64,000 nt of DNA from Anaerobacillus isosaccharinicus (GCF_001866075.3 NZ_CP063356.1:1-64000); one strand, 5' to 3'. Shown: positions 44,682 to 54,430, numbered from the stretch's first letter. Notes: generated by a model not told the origin, from the sequence alone. A program made the numbers and translations.

Positions 44682-45442
44682 TAACTGTTCACCACCATTA
44701 TCTTGTCGTTACTTCCAAATAGTGTAATACTGCCTTTATACGCTTGGGAAAGCAGTTCTGGTTTATACACATCGGCAACTTTCCCTACTCCGACAAGCTC
44801 TTGGTTTAACAACATTAGTTGGTCAAAATATTTTTCTACCTTACTTAAATCATGATGAACAACAAAAATCGTTTTGCCGTCTTGTTGAAGCTGACGCAAT
44901 AAATTAACGATAATTTCCTCAGACGTAGCATCAATCCCTACAAAAGGTTCATCTAAGAAAAAAATATCAGCTTGTTGCGCTATAGCTCTGGCAATGAAAA
45001 CCCTTTGTTGCTGACCACCTGAAAGCTGCCCAATTTGGCGTTTAGCAAAATCAGTCATTCCTACTTTCTCAAGAGCAGCTCTAGCAATTTCTTTATCTTT
45101 TACTCCCACTTTCTTATACCAAGGAACGAATGCATAACGTCCCATCAACACAACATCTTCTACTACAACAGGAAAGTCAAAATCAATCGCACTTCTTTGC
45201 GGAACATAAGAAATCTTCTTTCGCATTTCCTTAATTGATTTTCCACAGATTTCGATCTTCCCAACGAATTTTTCCAAACCTAAAATAGCTTTAATTAGTG
45301 TTGATTTACCAGCACCATTTGGACCAATAATGCCAACGAGCTGACCACTTTGAAAACTGAAGTTAATATTTCTTAAAGCATGATGACCATCATAATTTAC
45401 CGAGAGACGCTCAACTGTTATTTCAGGTTGATTAGCCGTCAT
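44681..45442 (-). CDS. Metal ABC transporter ATP-binding protein
   Basis: 253 aa from the ATG at 45442, set by GAAGGAGG upstream. Walker A GPNGAGKST, signature LSGGQQQR, Walker B IFFLDEP, and H-loop VVHHD are intact. Coupled to the permease gene. No binding protein is encoded next to the pair. Likely manganese or zinc import. Confidence 0.9.
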   Translation of the reverse strand: MTANQPEITVERLSVNYDGHHALRNINFSFQSGQLVGIIGPNGAGKSTLIKAILGLEKFVGKIEICGKSIKEMRKKISYVPQRSAIDFDFPVVVEDVVLMGRYAFVPWYKKVGVKDKEIARAALEKVGMTDFAKRQIGQLSGGQQQRVFIARAIAQQADIFFLDEPFVGIDATSEEIIVNLLRQLQQDGKTIFVVHHDLSKVEKYFDQLMLLNQELVGVGKVADVYKPELLSQAYKGSITLFGSNDKIMVVNS

Positions 45443-45646
45443 TTTAGTACCTCCTTCAGTATGATTAAAAGTTTGCAATGGAAACATTTGTTGCGCTAAG
45501 GCAACTTAAAATTAAAAAAATATGTGTAAAACGATCACAAATTTGTTCACATTTCATTTTTCATCAAAGTCCGTTTATTTTTACTAATCAATTTCAATAT
45601 ATGATCTATCATAACATTTGTGCATCTTAATAATTGACAATAAAAC

Positions 45647-45672
45647 AAAATGTTTCCTTAAGGAAACATTTT
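45647..45672. promoter_or_regulatory. MntR-like 26-bp perfect palindrome
   Basis: Half-site AAAATGTTTCCTT is followed by its exact complement. The core TTTCCTTAAGGAAA resembles the MntR box remembered from B. subtilis mntA (CCTTAAGGAAAC). It lies about 205 bases upstream of the ATPase gene and 143 bases upstream of yqfT. The rest of the spacer 45443-45814 shows no other feature. Confidence 0.65.
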
Positions 45673-45814
45673 TAACTTAATCTAAATTATAAGAGTTCTC
45701 TGCTAAATATGCAATCATTTTTCCTTACTTTAACTAAAATAAAAAAGATTGGTCACCATTCTTTTCTCCATACATAAAATAAACAGACTGTTTTTTATTA
45801 TAGGAGGTCTAACA

Positions 45815-46078
45815 ATGAACCCACTTGTGTTACAAATGGTAAACCATAAGCTGAATACAATTAAAAAAGATGAGTTAATTCAACTAGCTAAGCAATACAA
45901 TTTTAAAGTAACTGAAACTCAAGCAAAAAAGATCATTACTATTTTACGTTCAGAAACAATTGATGTTACGAATATGACGCAACGCGAACGCATTTTAGCT
46001 AAGATTAAACAACAAGTTGATGCTAATACTGAAAAGCAAATGAATGCAATGTTGAAGCAGTATGATCATTACTTATAA
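45815..46078 (+). CDS. yqfT: YqfT family protein (DUF2624)
   Basis: 87-aa soluble helical protein; AGGAGG lies seven bases before the ATG at 45815, and the longer frame start has no ribosome site. Sequence pattern and location next to nfo match YqfT. Function unknown. The repeat element E6 follows its stop codon at once. Confidence 0.85.
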   Translation: MNPLVLQMVNHKLNTIKKDELIQLAKQYNFKVTETQAKKIITILRSETIDVTNMTQRERILAKIKQQVDANTEKQMNAMLKQYDHYL

Positions 46079-46147
46079 TTTAATGTAAAATGTAGAATTT
46101 TTTTGTTAGTAACGCTCCGCTGTAAAGAGCTGCTCTTTGGAACTTCT
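46079..46147. repeat. Heptamer-repeat element E6 (partial)
   Basis: TTTAATGTAAAATGTAGAAT directly follows the yqfT stop, then a core with TTGTTAGTAACGCTCCGCTG and AGAGCTGCTCT. The right arm is reduced. It is related to the ATGTAGA-type elements. Confidence 0.6.
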
Positions 46148-46148
46148 A

Positions 46149-46199
46149 AAAACAAAATGCTCCCCATGTATTTGAACTAACATGGGGAGCATTTTGTTT
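46149..46199 (-). terminator. Terminator of nfo
   Basis: Very long stem: AAACAAAATGCTCCCCATGT pairs with its exact complement across a loop of about ten bases. It lies directly after the nfo stop and could also end the yqfT transcript. Confidence 0.92.
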
Positions 46200-47087
46200 T
46201 TATGCCATTATTTTTTGTTGAAGTTCTGGATCGAACTTTTTATTTTTAAGCATTTCAATTTCGTGTTTATACGGTGGCTTCGTATCTTTTTTATCGACTC
46301 CCACAAAAGGTGTTTCCAAAATTTTTGGGATATCAATAAGTTGCGGGTGATGAACGATATAACATAGCGCTTCAAAACCAATATGACCAAAACCTATATT
46401 TTCATGTCGGTCTTTTTTAGCGCCTCGTTCATTTTTACTATCATTAATGTGAAGAACCTTTAAGCGATCTAAACCAATGATCTTATCGAATTCATTTAAA
46501 ACACCATCAAAATCTTCGACAATGTTATAGCCAGCATCATGAACGTGACAAGTATCTAGACAGATTGACAGCTTTTCGTTTAAGTGAACTCCATTAATAA
46601 TTTCTGCTAATTCTTCAAAGCTTCTTCCGCATTCAGATCCTTTTCCAGCCATAGTCTCTAATGCAATTTGTACTTGTTGTTCTTTTTCTAACGCTTCATT
46701 TAAACCTTCAATAATCTTCTTAATTCCAACATCAGCCCCTGCATTCACATGAGCTCCTGGATGAAGAACAATTTGCTTGGCTCCTAGTTCATGTGTTCTC
46801 GCAATTTCTGATTTTAAGAAGTTTACGCCTAATTCGAATGTTTCAGGCTTTTGTGAATTTCCAATATTGATAATATACGGAGCATGGACAATAATTTCTT
46901 CAATACCGTTTTCTAGCATATGTGCAAGTCCCGCTGGTATATTCAACTCTTCAACTGGTTTTCTCCTTGTATTTTGAGGTGCTCCAGTATAAATCATAAA
47001 AGTATTCGCTCCGTATGATACTGCTTCTTCACTTGAAGCAAGAAGCATTTTTTTCCCACTCATCGATACGTGTGATCCTAGTTTCAT
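46200..47087 (-). CDS. nfo: Endonuclease IV (AP endonuclease)
   Basis: 295-aa TIM-barrel enzyme that cuts DNA 5' of abasic sites, with three zinc ions. Metal ligands are spread through family motifs: [37 protein letters not shown], and the ETPF loop near the end. Immediately downstream of cshB (18 bases), as in B. subtilis. Confidence 0.94.
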   Translation of the reverse strand: MKLGSHVSMSGKKMLLASSEEAVSYGANTFMIYTGAPQNTRRKPVEELNIPAGLAHMLENGIEEIIVHAPYIINIGNSQKPETFELGVNFLKSEIARTHELGAKQIVLHPGAHVNAGADVGIKKIIEGLNEALEKEQQVQIALETMAGKGSECGRSFEELAEIINGVHLNEKLSICLDTCHVHDAGYNIVEDFDGVLNEFDKIIGLDRLKVLHINDSKNERGAKKDRHENIGFGHIGFEALCYIVHHPQLIDIPKILETPFVGVDKKDTKPPYKHEIEMLKNKKFDPELQQKIMA

Positions 47088-47105
47088 CCTCTCAACTACT
47101 CCTTA

Positions 47106-48455
47106 TTATTTCTTTTTCTTTCTTCTATTTTGTAGATCAACCTTTTCTTGTGCCCATCTAGCTCGCTTCTTATAAGATGGTTTTACTTTTTTCGGTTTTG
47201 CTTTCGCTTTACCACCAGTATTCGCTACAACTGTACCTTTTTTCGTGCCTGTTGGTGTTACGATTGTTGTCTTTCTTACGTGACGTCGTACTTTATTTTC
47301 TAATTCTACAAATTCGCCGTTCTTTAAATCTACATAAGTAAAGCGAATTTTTCGATCCATTAATTTTTGAATTGACGGTTCATCTTTTTCTTCATAGATA
47401 GATAAAGCAATCCCAGATTGTCCTGCCCTTGCAGAACGACCAACGCGGTGAATATACCAATCTAAGTCGTTTTTTGGTAACTCGTAATTAATGATATGAG
47501 TTACCCCTTTAATATCAATGCCTCGTGCTGCTAGATCTGAAGCAACTAAATATTGTACCTTAGCCGCATTTACATCTTTCATGACTGACTTCCGATGTCT
47601 AGGCTGTAAACCACCGTGAATTCTTTCTACATTTAGCCCTGCTTGCAGCATTGCATTTGCTACCTCATCAACTTGTTCTTTTGTATTGGCAAAGATAATT
47701 GCGAAATATGGATTATATTTCTTGGCAATATCTACAACGAGCTTTAACTTATCTCGATGTTTTGCTGGTAATAAGAAGTGTTCAATTTTTTCTGCTGTCG
47801 TTTGTTGTGGATCAACTTGAACATGACGCGGGTTGTTCATATATTTCTTTAAAAATGGTTGTAGTTTTTCTGGAATTGTCGCCGAAAAAACTAACATTTG
47901 TAATTCTTCTCCCATACGTGAAGCAATTTTATCTACTTCTTCAATAAAGCCCATATCAAGCATTTGATCTGCTTCATCTACAACAAAGATTTGTGAAGTG
48001 TAGACTTTTAACGCTTGTTCTTCGACCATATCCAAAACTCGTCCTGGAGTTCCTACAACGATATGTGGTTGAGTTTTTAATTTCCCAATTGTTTTTAAAC
48101 GGTCAGTACCACCAACAATAAGGTTTGCCGAAATATCAATTTCATCTTCGCTTTTATTAAACTGAAGAATTTTTTCTAATTCGGAAAAAATTTGTGCAGC
48201 TAATTCTCTTGTAGGCGCTGTAATAACAGCTTGTACTTCTTCTTTCGCTACATCAATTCGCTCTAAAATTGGAATTAAAAAAGCTAATGTTTTACCTGAT
48301 CCTGTCTGTGATTGTCCAATTACATCTTTTCCAGAAATGATTGCTGGAATTAACCGTTCTTGTATTTCTGTTGGCAACGAAAAGCGTTGGTCATTTAAAG
48401 CTTCAATGATAAATGGCTTTAACTGGAAACGCTCAAAATTCGATTTAGTACTCAT
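47106..48455 (-). CDS. cshB: DEAD-box RNA helicase
   Basis: 449 aa from the ATG at 48455 (GGAG seven bases upstream). RecA domain 1 has the Q motif, SQTGSGKT, PTRELA, GTPGR, VVDEAD and SAT; domain 2 has IIFANTK, ASDLAARGID and HRVGRSARAG. The tail is strongly basic (KKVKPSYKKRARWAQ). Role in mRNA decay and cold-adapted ribosome assembly. A long leader contains a perfect 15-bp hairpin (48532-48606). Confidence 0.94.
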   Translation of the reverse strand: MSTKSNFERFQLKPFIIEALNDQRFSLPTEIQERLIPAIISGKDVIGQSQTGSGKTLAFLIPILERIDVAKEEVQAVITAPTRELAAQIFSELEKILQFNKSEDEIDISANLIVGGTDRLKTIGKLKTQPHIVVGTPGRVLDMVEEQALKVYTSQIFVVDEADQMLDMGFIEEVDKIASRMGEELQMLVFSATIPEKLQPFLKKYMNNPRHVQVDPQQTTAEKIEHFLLPAKHRDKLKLVVDIAKKYNPYFAIIFANTKEQVDEVANAMLQAGLNVERIHGGLQPRHRKSVMKDVNAAKVQYLVASDLAARGIDIKGVTHIINYELPKNDLDWYIHRVGRSARAGQSGIALSIYEEKDEPSIQKLMDRKIRFTYVDLKNGEFVELENKVRRHVRKTTIVTPTGTKKGTVVANTGGKAKAKPKKVKPSYKKRARWAQEKVDLQNRRKKKK

Positions 48456-48531
48456 ATCCATTCTCCTACCTTTTATATCTTAAATTTAGTTCGAGCTTTT
48501 TCGATGTCTACCTTGTAAATTGACTCTACTG

Positions 48532-48606
48532 GGAAAGTTCACTTTCTTCAATTAGGACATTCGCTTCACACATATTTACATCCATGTTGGTGAAAGTGAA
48601 CTTTCC
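48532..48606 (-). promoter_or_regulatory. Long hairpin in the cshB leader
   Basis: GGAAAGTTCACTTTC (48532-48546) and its exact complement (48592-48606) flank a 45-base loop. A TATAAT-type -10 lies upstream at 48634-48639 (minus), so the hairpin would be transcribed about 80 bases before the start codon. No T run follows, so attenuation or cold-response folding is possible. Confidence 0.6.
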
Positions 48607-48773
48607 TTGTTGTCTGACAGTATTATCCTAGACATTATACTATACCATTCTTTTCATAAAATCAAAATGATATCAAGTTATCGCGACTATTATTAATGTA
48701 CCCATTTCAAGCACACACATTTATATTAGTGCATATACCTAATTGTAGAGAAATGATGTTTTTGAAGGAAAGG

Positions 48774-49325
48774 ATGGAGCTCATGTATCCAATGCCAACA
48801 CCGCAAATGCCACCAATTGCTCCTGGAGCTTCGATGTTAGGTCGAGGATTGCTTCAAGGAGGTGCTGCAAACCAACTTGCAAGTTTGCCACTTCAACAAG
48901 GTGCAATGAGTCAATCCGGTGGTATATTATCTAAACTTTTAGGTGGTGCACAAGCTGGGGGCGGTGGCTTAAATAATATTCTAGGTATGCTACAAAATGC
49001 CCAAAAAGCCATAGGCGTGTATCAACAAGTAAGTCCAATGGTGAAACAATATGCACCCTTTGTTAAATCTTTACCAGCTCTTATTAGCATGATGAGGGGC
49101 AGTAATTCCGAGCAAGAAGAAACTAATGAGAACGTCGCTGTAGAAGATATTGAAATAGAAGAAGACGTCAAGAAAAAAACGAAAAAGAAAAAAAGCAAAA
49201 AGGATAATAGTAAAACCAGTAATATCAAAAAAAACGCGACAAAAAAACCAACAAAAGATAAACAAAAAAAGAAGTCACAGAAAGAAATTTCAAAGGGACT
49301 TCCCGCACCAAAACTTTATATTTAA
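48774..49325 (+). CDS. yqfQ: YqfQ/VrrA family protein
   Basis: 183 aa from the ATG at 48774 (GAAGG upstream; an ATG three codons on is also possible). The N terminus is Pro/Met-rich (MYPMPTPQMPPIAPG), followed by a Gly/Gln-rich part, a YQQVSPMVKQYAPFVKSLP helix typical of YqfQ, an acidic stretch, and a Lys-rich low-complexity tail. Location between cshB and ispH fits. VrrA of B. anthracis is the variable-repeat homologue. Possibly spore- or nucleic-acid-associated; unproven. Confidence 0.82.
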   Translation: MELMYPMPTPQMPPIAPGASMLGRGLLQGGAANQLASLPLQQGAMSQSGGILSKLLGGAQAGGGGLNNILGMLQNAQKAIGVYQQVSPMVKQYAPFVKSLPALISMMRGSNSEQEETNENVAVEDIEIEEDVKKKTKKKKSKKDNSKTSNIKKNATKKPTKDKQKKKSQKEISKGLPAPKLYI

Positions 49326-49635
49326 TATTCGTTTTAAAGAATTGGGGCTGGCCTCGAATATCTTTTTTGAGTCATCCTCTCTTTTTATACATAATTTGAG
49401 ATTGTTGGGACATACTATAGTAGTAAACAGGAAAACAGTTAATTGTTGTAAAATTTTTCTTTTTCAAACAAATGTGTTATAATTGATTTTATCCTCAATA
49501 ATCTTCATAATAAATAACCACTGTTTTTTACATATTACGCTCCGCATAATTTGTACTATTCTCCAAAAAGCTTATATATAGTTGATAGTTGAGAATAGCT
49601 GTTTATTGTTATAGAAAACGTTTGGAGGTATGCTT
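49326..49635. other. Spacer before the CarD-like gene
   Basis: Contains a weak stem AATATTCG/CGAATAT before a T run (49327-49366), likely the yqfQ terminator. A segment at 49367-49385 resembles the right end of the ispG palindrome, and an extended -10 promoter lies at 49475-49483. Otherwise AT-rich without ORFs. Confidence 0.45.
49475..49483 (+). promoter_or_regulatory. Extended -10 promoter for the CarD-like gene
   Basis: TGTTATAAT fits the TGnTATAAT extended -10 element. No clear -35 is seen. It implies a leader of about 145 bases. Confidence 0.45.
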
Positions 49636-50133
49636 ATGTTCAATGTAGGTGATCACGTCGTATATCCATATCACGGTGCTGGAACAATTCGAGATATTGA
49701 AGTAAAGGAAGTTTTAGGGGAAAAGTTGTCTTATTTTGTTTTATATTTCCCTCTAAATGATGTAACATTAATGCTTCCGGAAGATCGGATTAACAGCTCA
49801 GGGTTAAGAAAGGTTATTGAAGAAAATCAACTAGATGAACTAATTTATGCCCTTCAAAATGGTATTCAAACGAAAAATGAGAATCCTAAACAATACTCAA
49901 GAGAAAACGAAAATTTATTAAAAACAGGAAACATTATTGACGCAGCTCATGTTATTGCTAACTTAAGCTTAAAGGATTATGAACGTACTAACGGTCTTCA
50001 TATTCAAGATCGTAAAAACTTAGATAAAGCAAAACAATTCATTGTAAGTGAATTAGTGCTTGCAAATGACATGACAGAAGAAGAAGCATATGCTTTTATC
50101 GATGAAAACGTTCAAATCTCACAAGGCGCATAA
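49636..50133 (+). CDS. CarD/CdnL family transcription factor
   Basis: 165 aa from the second ATG (GGAGG seven bases upstream). The N-terminal CarD-type Tudor-like domain reads MFNVGDHVVYPYHGAGTI and is expected to bind the RNA polymerase beta subunit; the C-terminal helical domain (about 65-165) ends with an EEEAYAFI repeat. In related bacteria such proteins stabilise open complexes. A hairpin terminator follows. Target genes unknown. Confidence 0.87.
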   Translation: MFNVGDHVVYPYHGAGTIRDIEVKEVLGEKLSYFVLYFPLNDVTLMLPEDRINSSGLRKVIEENQLDELIYALQNGIQTKNENPKQYSRENENLLKTGNIIDAAHVIANLSLKDYERTNGLHIQDRKNLDKAKQFIVSELVLANDMTEEEAYAFIDENVQISQGA

Positions 50134-50145
50134 CTAATCATAGTA

Positions 50146-50175
50146 GAACATCCTTCAATAGGATGTTCTTTTTAT
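50146..50175 (+). terminator. Terminator of the CarD-like gene
   Basis: Stem GAACATCC/GGATGTTC with a seven-base loop and a T-rich tail. Confidence 0.9.
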
Positions 50176-50189
50176 TTTACTAAAAATCC

Positions 50190-50237
50190 CAGCATCTTTG
50201 AACTACATTCACAACTCTACACTCTAAACTCTAAACT
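50190..50237. repeat. Heptamer-repeat element E7 (half element)
   Basis: AACTACATTCAC followed by ACTCTAA-type heptamers. It aligns with the right half of E8 (61381-61435) almost base for base. Confidence 0.7.
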
Positions 50238-50378
50238 AGCATCTAATTCATTGCGCAACGTTCAACCATTCAATTATAATGAAGTTAGTGCTAAATTTAT
50301 AGTATTTAGCTTAGAGTTTTCTTTATCTTTATTACAGTTAATTCGTAGACGTACAAACTAAAAGGAGGCTACACAATA

Positions 50379-51317
50379 GTGGAAGTTATTAAGATTTCTC
50401 CCCGTGGTTATTGCTATGGTGTTGTTGATGCTATGGTATTAGCAAGGCAAACTGCCAAAAATTTAGATTTACCACGTCCAATTTATATATTAGGAATGAT
50501 TGTTCACAATAAACATGTTACTGATGCATTTTCTGAAGATGGTATCATTACTTTAGATGGACCTAATCGTCTTGAGATTCTTAGTAAAATTGATAAAGGA
50601 ACTGTTATTTTTACAGCACACGGTATTTCTCCAGAAGTTCGTAAGATTGCCAGAGAAAAAGGCCTTACGACTGTTGATGCTACCTGCCCAGATGTAACAA
50701 AAACACATGATCTAATATTAGAAAAAACAAACGCAGGTTATGAAATCATTTACATCGGCAAAAAAAATCATCCTGAACCTGAAGGAGCTGTAGGGGTTGC
50801 CCCAAATCATGTTTATCTTGTCGAGAATGTCTCAGATGTAGAAAAACTAGACTTAGGCTCTAAAGATATTATTATTACAAATCAAACGACTATGAGCCAA
50901 TGGGACGTCTCTCATATTATGAAGGCTGCTTTGGATAAATATCCTCAAGCCCAAATCCATAACGAGATCTGTCTTGCCACGCAAGTTCGTCAGGAAGCTG
51001 TAGCTGAGCAAGCGAAAGAAGCTGACCTTCTGATCGTCGTTGGCGATCCGAAAAGTAATAACTCAAATCGTCTTGCCCAAGTATCTCAGGAAATTGCCGG
51101 CACACCTTCATATAGAATTGCTGATATTTCAGAATTAGATCTAACTTGGCTGAAGGGAATTAATAAAGTCGCCGTTACTAGTGGGGCTTCAACACCTACT
51201 CCAATAACCAAGGAAGTCATTCACTTCTTGGAACAATATGATGAAAAAGATTCAACTACTTGGGGAATTGAGAAAAAAGTTCCTCTAAACAAAATATTAC
51301 CTAAAGTTAAAAATTAA
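50379..51317 (+). CDS. ispH: 4-hydroxy-3-methylbut-2-enyl diphosphate reductase
   Basis: 312-aa [4Fe-4S] enzyme for the last step of the MEP pathway (HMBPP to IPP and DMAPP). Cluster cysteines lie in [13 protein letters not shown] and EICLAT; the catalytic Glu/His regions HNKHV, TAHGIS, HPEPEG are visible. Start is GTG with AAAGGAGG ten bases upstream. Confidence 0.95.
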   Translation: MEVIKISPRGYCYGVVDAMVLARQTAKNLDLPRPIYILGMIVHNKHVTDAFSEDGIITLDGPNRLEILSKIDKGTVIFTAHGISPEVRKIAREKGLTTVDATCPDVTKTHDLILEKTNAGYEIIYIGKKNHPEPEGAVGVAPNHVYLVENVSDVEKLDLGSKDIIITNQTTMSQWDVSHIMKAALDKYPQAQIHNEICLATQVRQEAVAEQAKEADLLIVVGDPKSNNSNRLAQVSQEIAGTPSYRIADISELDLTWLKGINKVAVTSGASTPTPITKEVIHFLEQYDEKDSTTWGIEKKVPLNKILPKVKN

Positions 51318-51343
51318 ACGGGCCTAATTGGCCCGTTTTTTAA
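51316..51343 (+). terminator. Terminator of ispH
   Basis: Stem AAACGGGCC/GGCCCGTTT with a five-base loop and a T run. Confidence 0.92.
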
Positions 51344-51369
51344 TTGCATATATTTTTATATGAAGAAGT

Positions 51370-52491
51370 TTACAAAAAAGTAAATGGATCTGTATTGATT
51401 GTCGAAAAGATAACCTTTGTATCGTATTTCTTTTCATTCAGAAAATTTTCGAGAAAGGTTTTCACTGCTTCCTTCATGATTTTTTCTACATTATGACCTG
51501 GATCAACAATGTTTAGTCCATCCATCATGGCGTCATGGGCAACGTGATAGTAAACATCACCAGTGACTAAAACATCGGCACCTTTAAAAAGGGCACTAGA
51601 GACATATTTATTTCCATCCCCACCTAGTACAGCTACTTTTCTAATCTTCTCTTGTAAGTTCCCTACTACACGTAATCCATCAACTTCAAATGCCTTTTTA
51701 ACTAAAAGGGCAAATTCTTTTAATGTTAGTTCCTCTTTAAGGAGACCTATTCTCCCTAATCCAAGCTGCTCACCTTTATTGTCTAACGAATAAATATCAT
51801 AAGCAACCTCTTCATAAGGATGCGCTTTTAGTAAACTTGAGATAACTTTATTTTGAAGTGTTGCAGGAAAAATTGTTTCAATTTTAATCTCATTGACATG
51901 TTCAAGCTTGCCGATCTCTCCAAGAAATGGGTCTGCACTTACTTCAGGTTGAAATGTTCCTGTTCCTTCAGAGTTAAAGGTACAATGACTATAATTCCCG
52001 ATATAACCAGCACCTGCGTTAGCAATGGCTTCACGAACAACATTTGCATGTTCATGTGGCACAAAGACGACAAGTTTCTTAACCTTTATTTCCGTTGTTG
52101 GTGCTAGAACATCCACATCTTCAAGTCCTAGCTTTTGAGCCATTAAATCATTTACACCGCCTTTTGCCACATCTAGGTTCGTGTGGGCGGCATATACAGC
52201 AATGTCATGCTTGATAAGCTTTTCTACAATTTTTCCGTAAGGGCGATCTGTTTGAATGGCCTTTAGAGGACGAAAAATAATCGGATGGTGAGCGATTATT
52301 AAATCGACACCTTCGTCAATCGCTTCATCAACAACCGCATCTAATAAATCAAGGACAACCATTATTTTTTTTATTGGCTTATTTAATGTTCCAATTTGAA
52401 GACCAATTTTATCACCCTCAACAGCTAAAGATTTAGGTGACCAGCTCTCAAAAGCTTGGATAATTGTCTGCCCATTTGCTAATTTGGTCAT
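51370..52491 (-). CDS. yqfO: Nif3-like dinuclear metal centre protein
   Basis: 373 aa, the long form with a PII/CutA-like insert (about 130-235) between the two NIF3 halves. Metal-binding motifs include IAHHPIIF, AAHTNLD, and late GDVYYHVAHDA. Often annotated as GTP cyclohydrolase I type 2 or NIF3; true function unsettled. Its ATG overlaps the trmK stop by four bases, as in B. subtilis. Confidence 0.92.
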   Translation of the reverse strand: MTKLANGQTIIQAFESWSPKSLAVEGDKIGLQIGTLNKPIKKIMVVLDLLDAVVDEAIDEGVDLIIAHHPIIFRPLKAIQTDRPYGKIVEKLIKHDIAVYAAHTNLDVAKGGVNDLMAQKLGLEDVDVLAPTTEIKVKKLVVFVPHEHANVVREAIANAGAGYIGNYSHCTFNSEGTGTFQPEVSADPFLGEIGKLEHVNEIKIETIFPATLQNKVISSLLKAHPYEEVAYDIYSLDNKGEQLGLGRIGLLKEELTLKEFALLVKKAFEVDGLRVVGNLQEKIRKVAVLGGDGNKYVSSALFKGADVLVTGDVYYHVAHDAMMDGLNIVDPGHNVEKIMKEAVKTFLENFLNEKKYDTKVIFSTINTDPFTFL

Positions 52492-53195
52492 TGAATAACC
52501 TCCTCAACTCGTTTTATTCTTTCTAATAACTCTTGTTTTTTCTTGTTAACCTCTTCTGTATTCTTTGCCTTTTCAAATTGGCTAACAATCTTTCGCCATT
52601 CTGCTAATTCATTCATCCATTTTTTATTAAAAATTTCACTTCGCTGCTGCATTAAAAAAGGACCTAAAATTATCTCTAGTTGGTAATCTTCTTCACTATA
52701 AGGATTTTCACCGATTTTTTCCGCAATAAGTATCTCGTAAATGATCCCATCCTCTTCAAGGATCACTTCATTAATTAGAAACCACCCATTTGCTTCTAAC
52801 CAGACTCTTATTTGATTTGCAGCAACATTCGGTTGTAACACTAATCGTTTTACATGATCTAGTTTTTCTTTCCCGGCTTCAAGTATTGAGGCTATTAAAG
52901 GGCCACCCATTCCAGCAATGGTTATTACGTCAACTTCCCCTTTAGAGATTACCTCTAGTCCGTTTCCTTTTCGAACGGATATTTGCTGCTCAAAACCAAG
53001 CTTTTTCACTTGTTCAACTGCAGATTGAAAAGGGCCATCATTCACTTCTCCAGCAATGCCTGATGTTATCAGTCCAGTTTTGAGTGCGTAACAGGGTAAA
53101 TAGGCATGATCTGAACCAATATCAGCTAGTCTGCTCCCATGAGGAATTTGTTGGGCTACTAAAGATAATCTTTTTGATAAGTTACTTTCATTCAT
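52488..53195 (-). CDS. trmK: tRNA (adenine22-N1)-methyltransferase
   Basis: 235-aa SAM-dependent enzyme methylating A22 of tRNA. Rossmann motif ADIGSDHAYLP, then GEVNDGP and the catalytic-site TIAGMGGPLI; a C-terminal coiled coil ends the chain. Upstream of yqfO in a two-gene operon. tRNA-Ser, encoded here at 27856, is a known class of substrate for the family. Confidence 0.93.
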   Translation of the reverse strand: MNESNLSKRLSLVAQQIPHGSRLADIGSDHAYLPCYALKTGLITSGIAGEVNDGPFQSAVEQVKKLGFEQQISVRKGNGLEVISKGEVDVITIAGMGGPLIASILEAGKEKLDHVKRLVLQPNVAANQIRVWLEANGWFLINEVILEEDGIIYEILIAEKIGENPYSEEDYQLEIILGPFLMQQRSEIFNKKWMNELAEWRKIVSQFEKAKNTEEVNKKKQELLERIKRVEEVIQ

Positions 53196-53278
53196 TTGGC
53201 TTCACCTATACTTTATGTATTGTCAATTTAATCTTAATCGTTTACTACTAGCTATGCAAATCTCTCTTGTTACAAATA

Positions 53279-53310
53279 AAAAGAAGGACTGAGTTAACAA
53301 TCCTTCTTTC
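53279..53310 (-). terminator. Terminator of cccA
   Basis: Stem AAAGAAGGA/TCCTTCTTT with a T-rich minus-strand tail. Confidence 0.88.
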
Positions 53311-53313
53311 ACT

Positions 53314-53706
53314 TTACTTTGTTGCTTCTAATAAGTATTCTGCGATTGCAGCTGCTTTATCCGCATCAACTAAACCAGGAGGCATACCTGGGTAGTCTGC
53401 ACCGCCACCTTGAACAATGATATTAATAATATCATCTTTACTATGTCGATCACCTAGGCCATTTAAGTTACCCATAGGACCATCAAAATTGCCTCCATGA
53501 CAACCAATACATGTAGATTTATAAGCTTGTTCACCTAAAGCCATAGGATCAGTTGTGTCAACCGTTTGTTGTGGTGGTTGTTCACCTTCTCCTTCTAAAG
53601 CTAACCTTGCATTCTTTTCATTAACACCAACAAACGATAATACTAACATAAGGGTTAAACCGACAACCGCTATTGCAGCATATCCGTATAAAGGTTTCCC
53701 TCTCAT
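53314..53706 (-). CDS. cccA: Membrane-anchored cytochrome c550
   Basis: 130 aa. One N-terminal membrane anchor (about 6-27), an acidic linker, then a class I cytochrome c domain with heme motif CIGCH (about 71-75) and axial Met in YPGMPPG. Faces outside the membrane and carries electrons to terminal oxidases. Position upstream of trmK and downstream of sigA matches cccA. Confidence 0.93.
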   Translation of the reverse strand: MRGKPLYGYAAIAVVGLTLMLVLSFVGVNEKNARLALEGEGEQPPQQTVDTTDPMALGEQAYKSTCIGCHGGNFDGPMGNLNGLGDRHSKDDIINIIVQGGGADYPGMPPGLVDADKAAAIAEYLLEATK

Positions 53707-53893
53707 AATGCCACTCCTTCACAATTAACTTTTTAAAAGACCATTTTTTCAAACTAATGTTATTTTACTCGAAAAACGTGTAGTAGAAAAGGGAAAAGCA
53801 TAAAATTTGTGATATTTCCTTAAATTGTTCACATTAACATCATAATTATAGGTGAAAACCACATATGGTTTTAAATAACTAAATGATGCTAAG

Positions 53894-54430
53894 TTAAAAT
53901 AGGAAATATATTGAAATAATAATCCCTATTGCTCCAGATATTATTAAATACTTCAAGTTATATTTCTTCCCAACAAATAGCCATCCAAAACATGTAAAAA
54001 TTACTGCTCCCATTATCGCACCTGGCTGATCTGGAAAAATAAAACTAACTCCATGTATTGTAGCTAAAAAAAACATTAATGCACCTAATAATATGTATAA
54101 ATGAATAAAGCGGGAATCAAATCGTTTTATTTGAGTTGCAACGAAGAACATCACACCACTCAAAATCAAAACAAGACCAATTTGCAATAAAGGTGAAAAA
54201 TCAGTAAAATAAATGACAAGAAATGTTAATCCAAATAATGATAAACCAAAAGCCATTATAATTATTGGTAAGAAGCTAACCAGACTAGATTTTTCTTTTC
54301 TCTCATCTGTACTGCCTGTCTCTTGCCCTTCTGTGTAAAGGGACAGTAAGAAGTTACAATATTGCTCAGGTAAAAGTCGGCTTTTTTTCCAATACTTTAT
54401 TTCATCGATTATTATTTTTTTTCGATCCAT
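53894..54430 (-). CDS. Membrane protein of unknown function
   Basis: 178 aa. A short N-terminal soluble part (EIKYWKKSRLLPEQYCNFLLSLY) resembles the start of DUF2157-type membrane proteins, then about five membrane segments. Not coupled to its neighbours. It lies between sigA and cccA, where B. subtilis has no large gene that I recall. Confidence 0.7.
   Translation of the reverse strand: MDRKKIIIDEIKYWKKSRLLPEQYCNFLLSLYTEGQETGSTDERKEKSSLVSFLPIIIMAFGLSLFGLTFLVIYFTDFSPLLQIGLVLILSGVMFFVATQIKRFDSRFIHLYILLGALMFFLATIHGVSFIFPDQPGAIMGAVIFTCFGWLFVGKKYNLKYLIISGAIGIIISIYFLF

Noticed and set aside
48547-48591. Possible 19-codon leader peptide in the cshB hairpin loop
   Set aside because: A short ATG frame exists on the minus strand but has no ribosome site.
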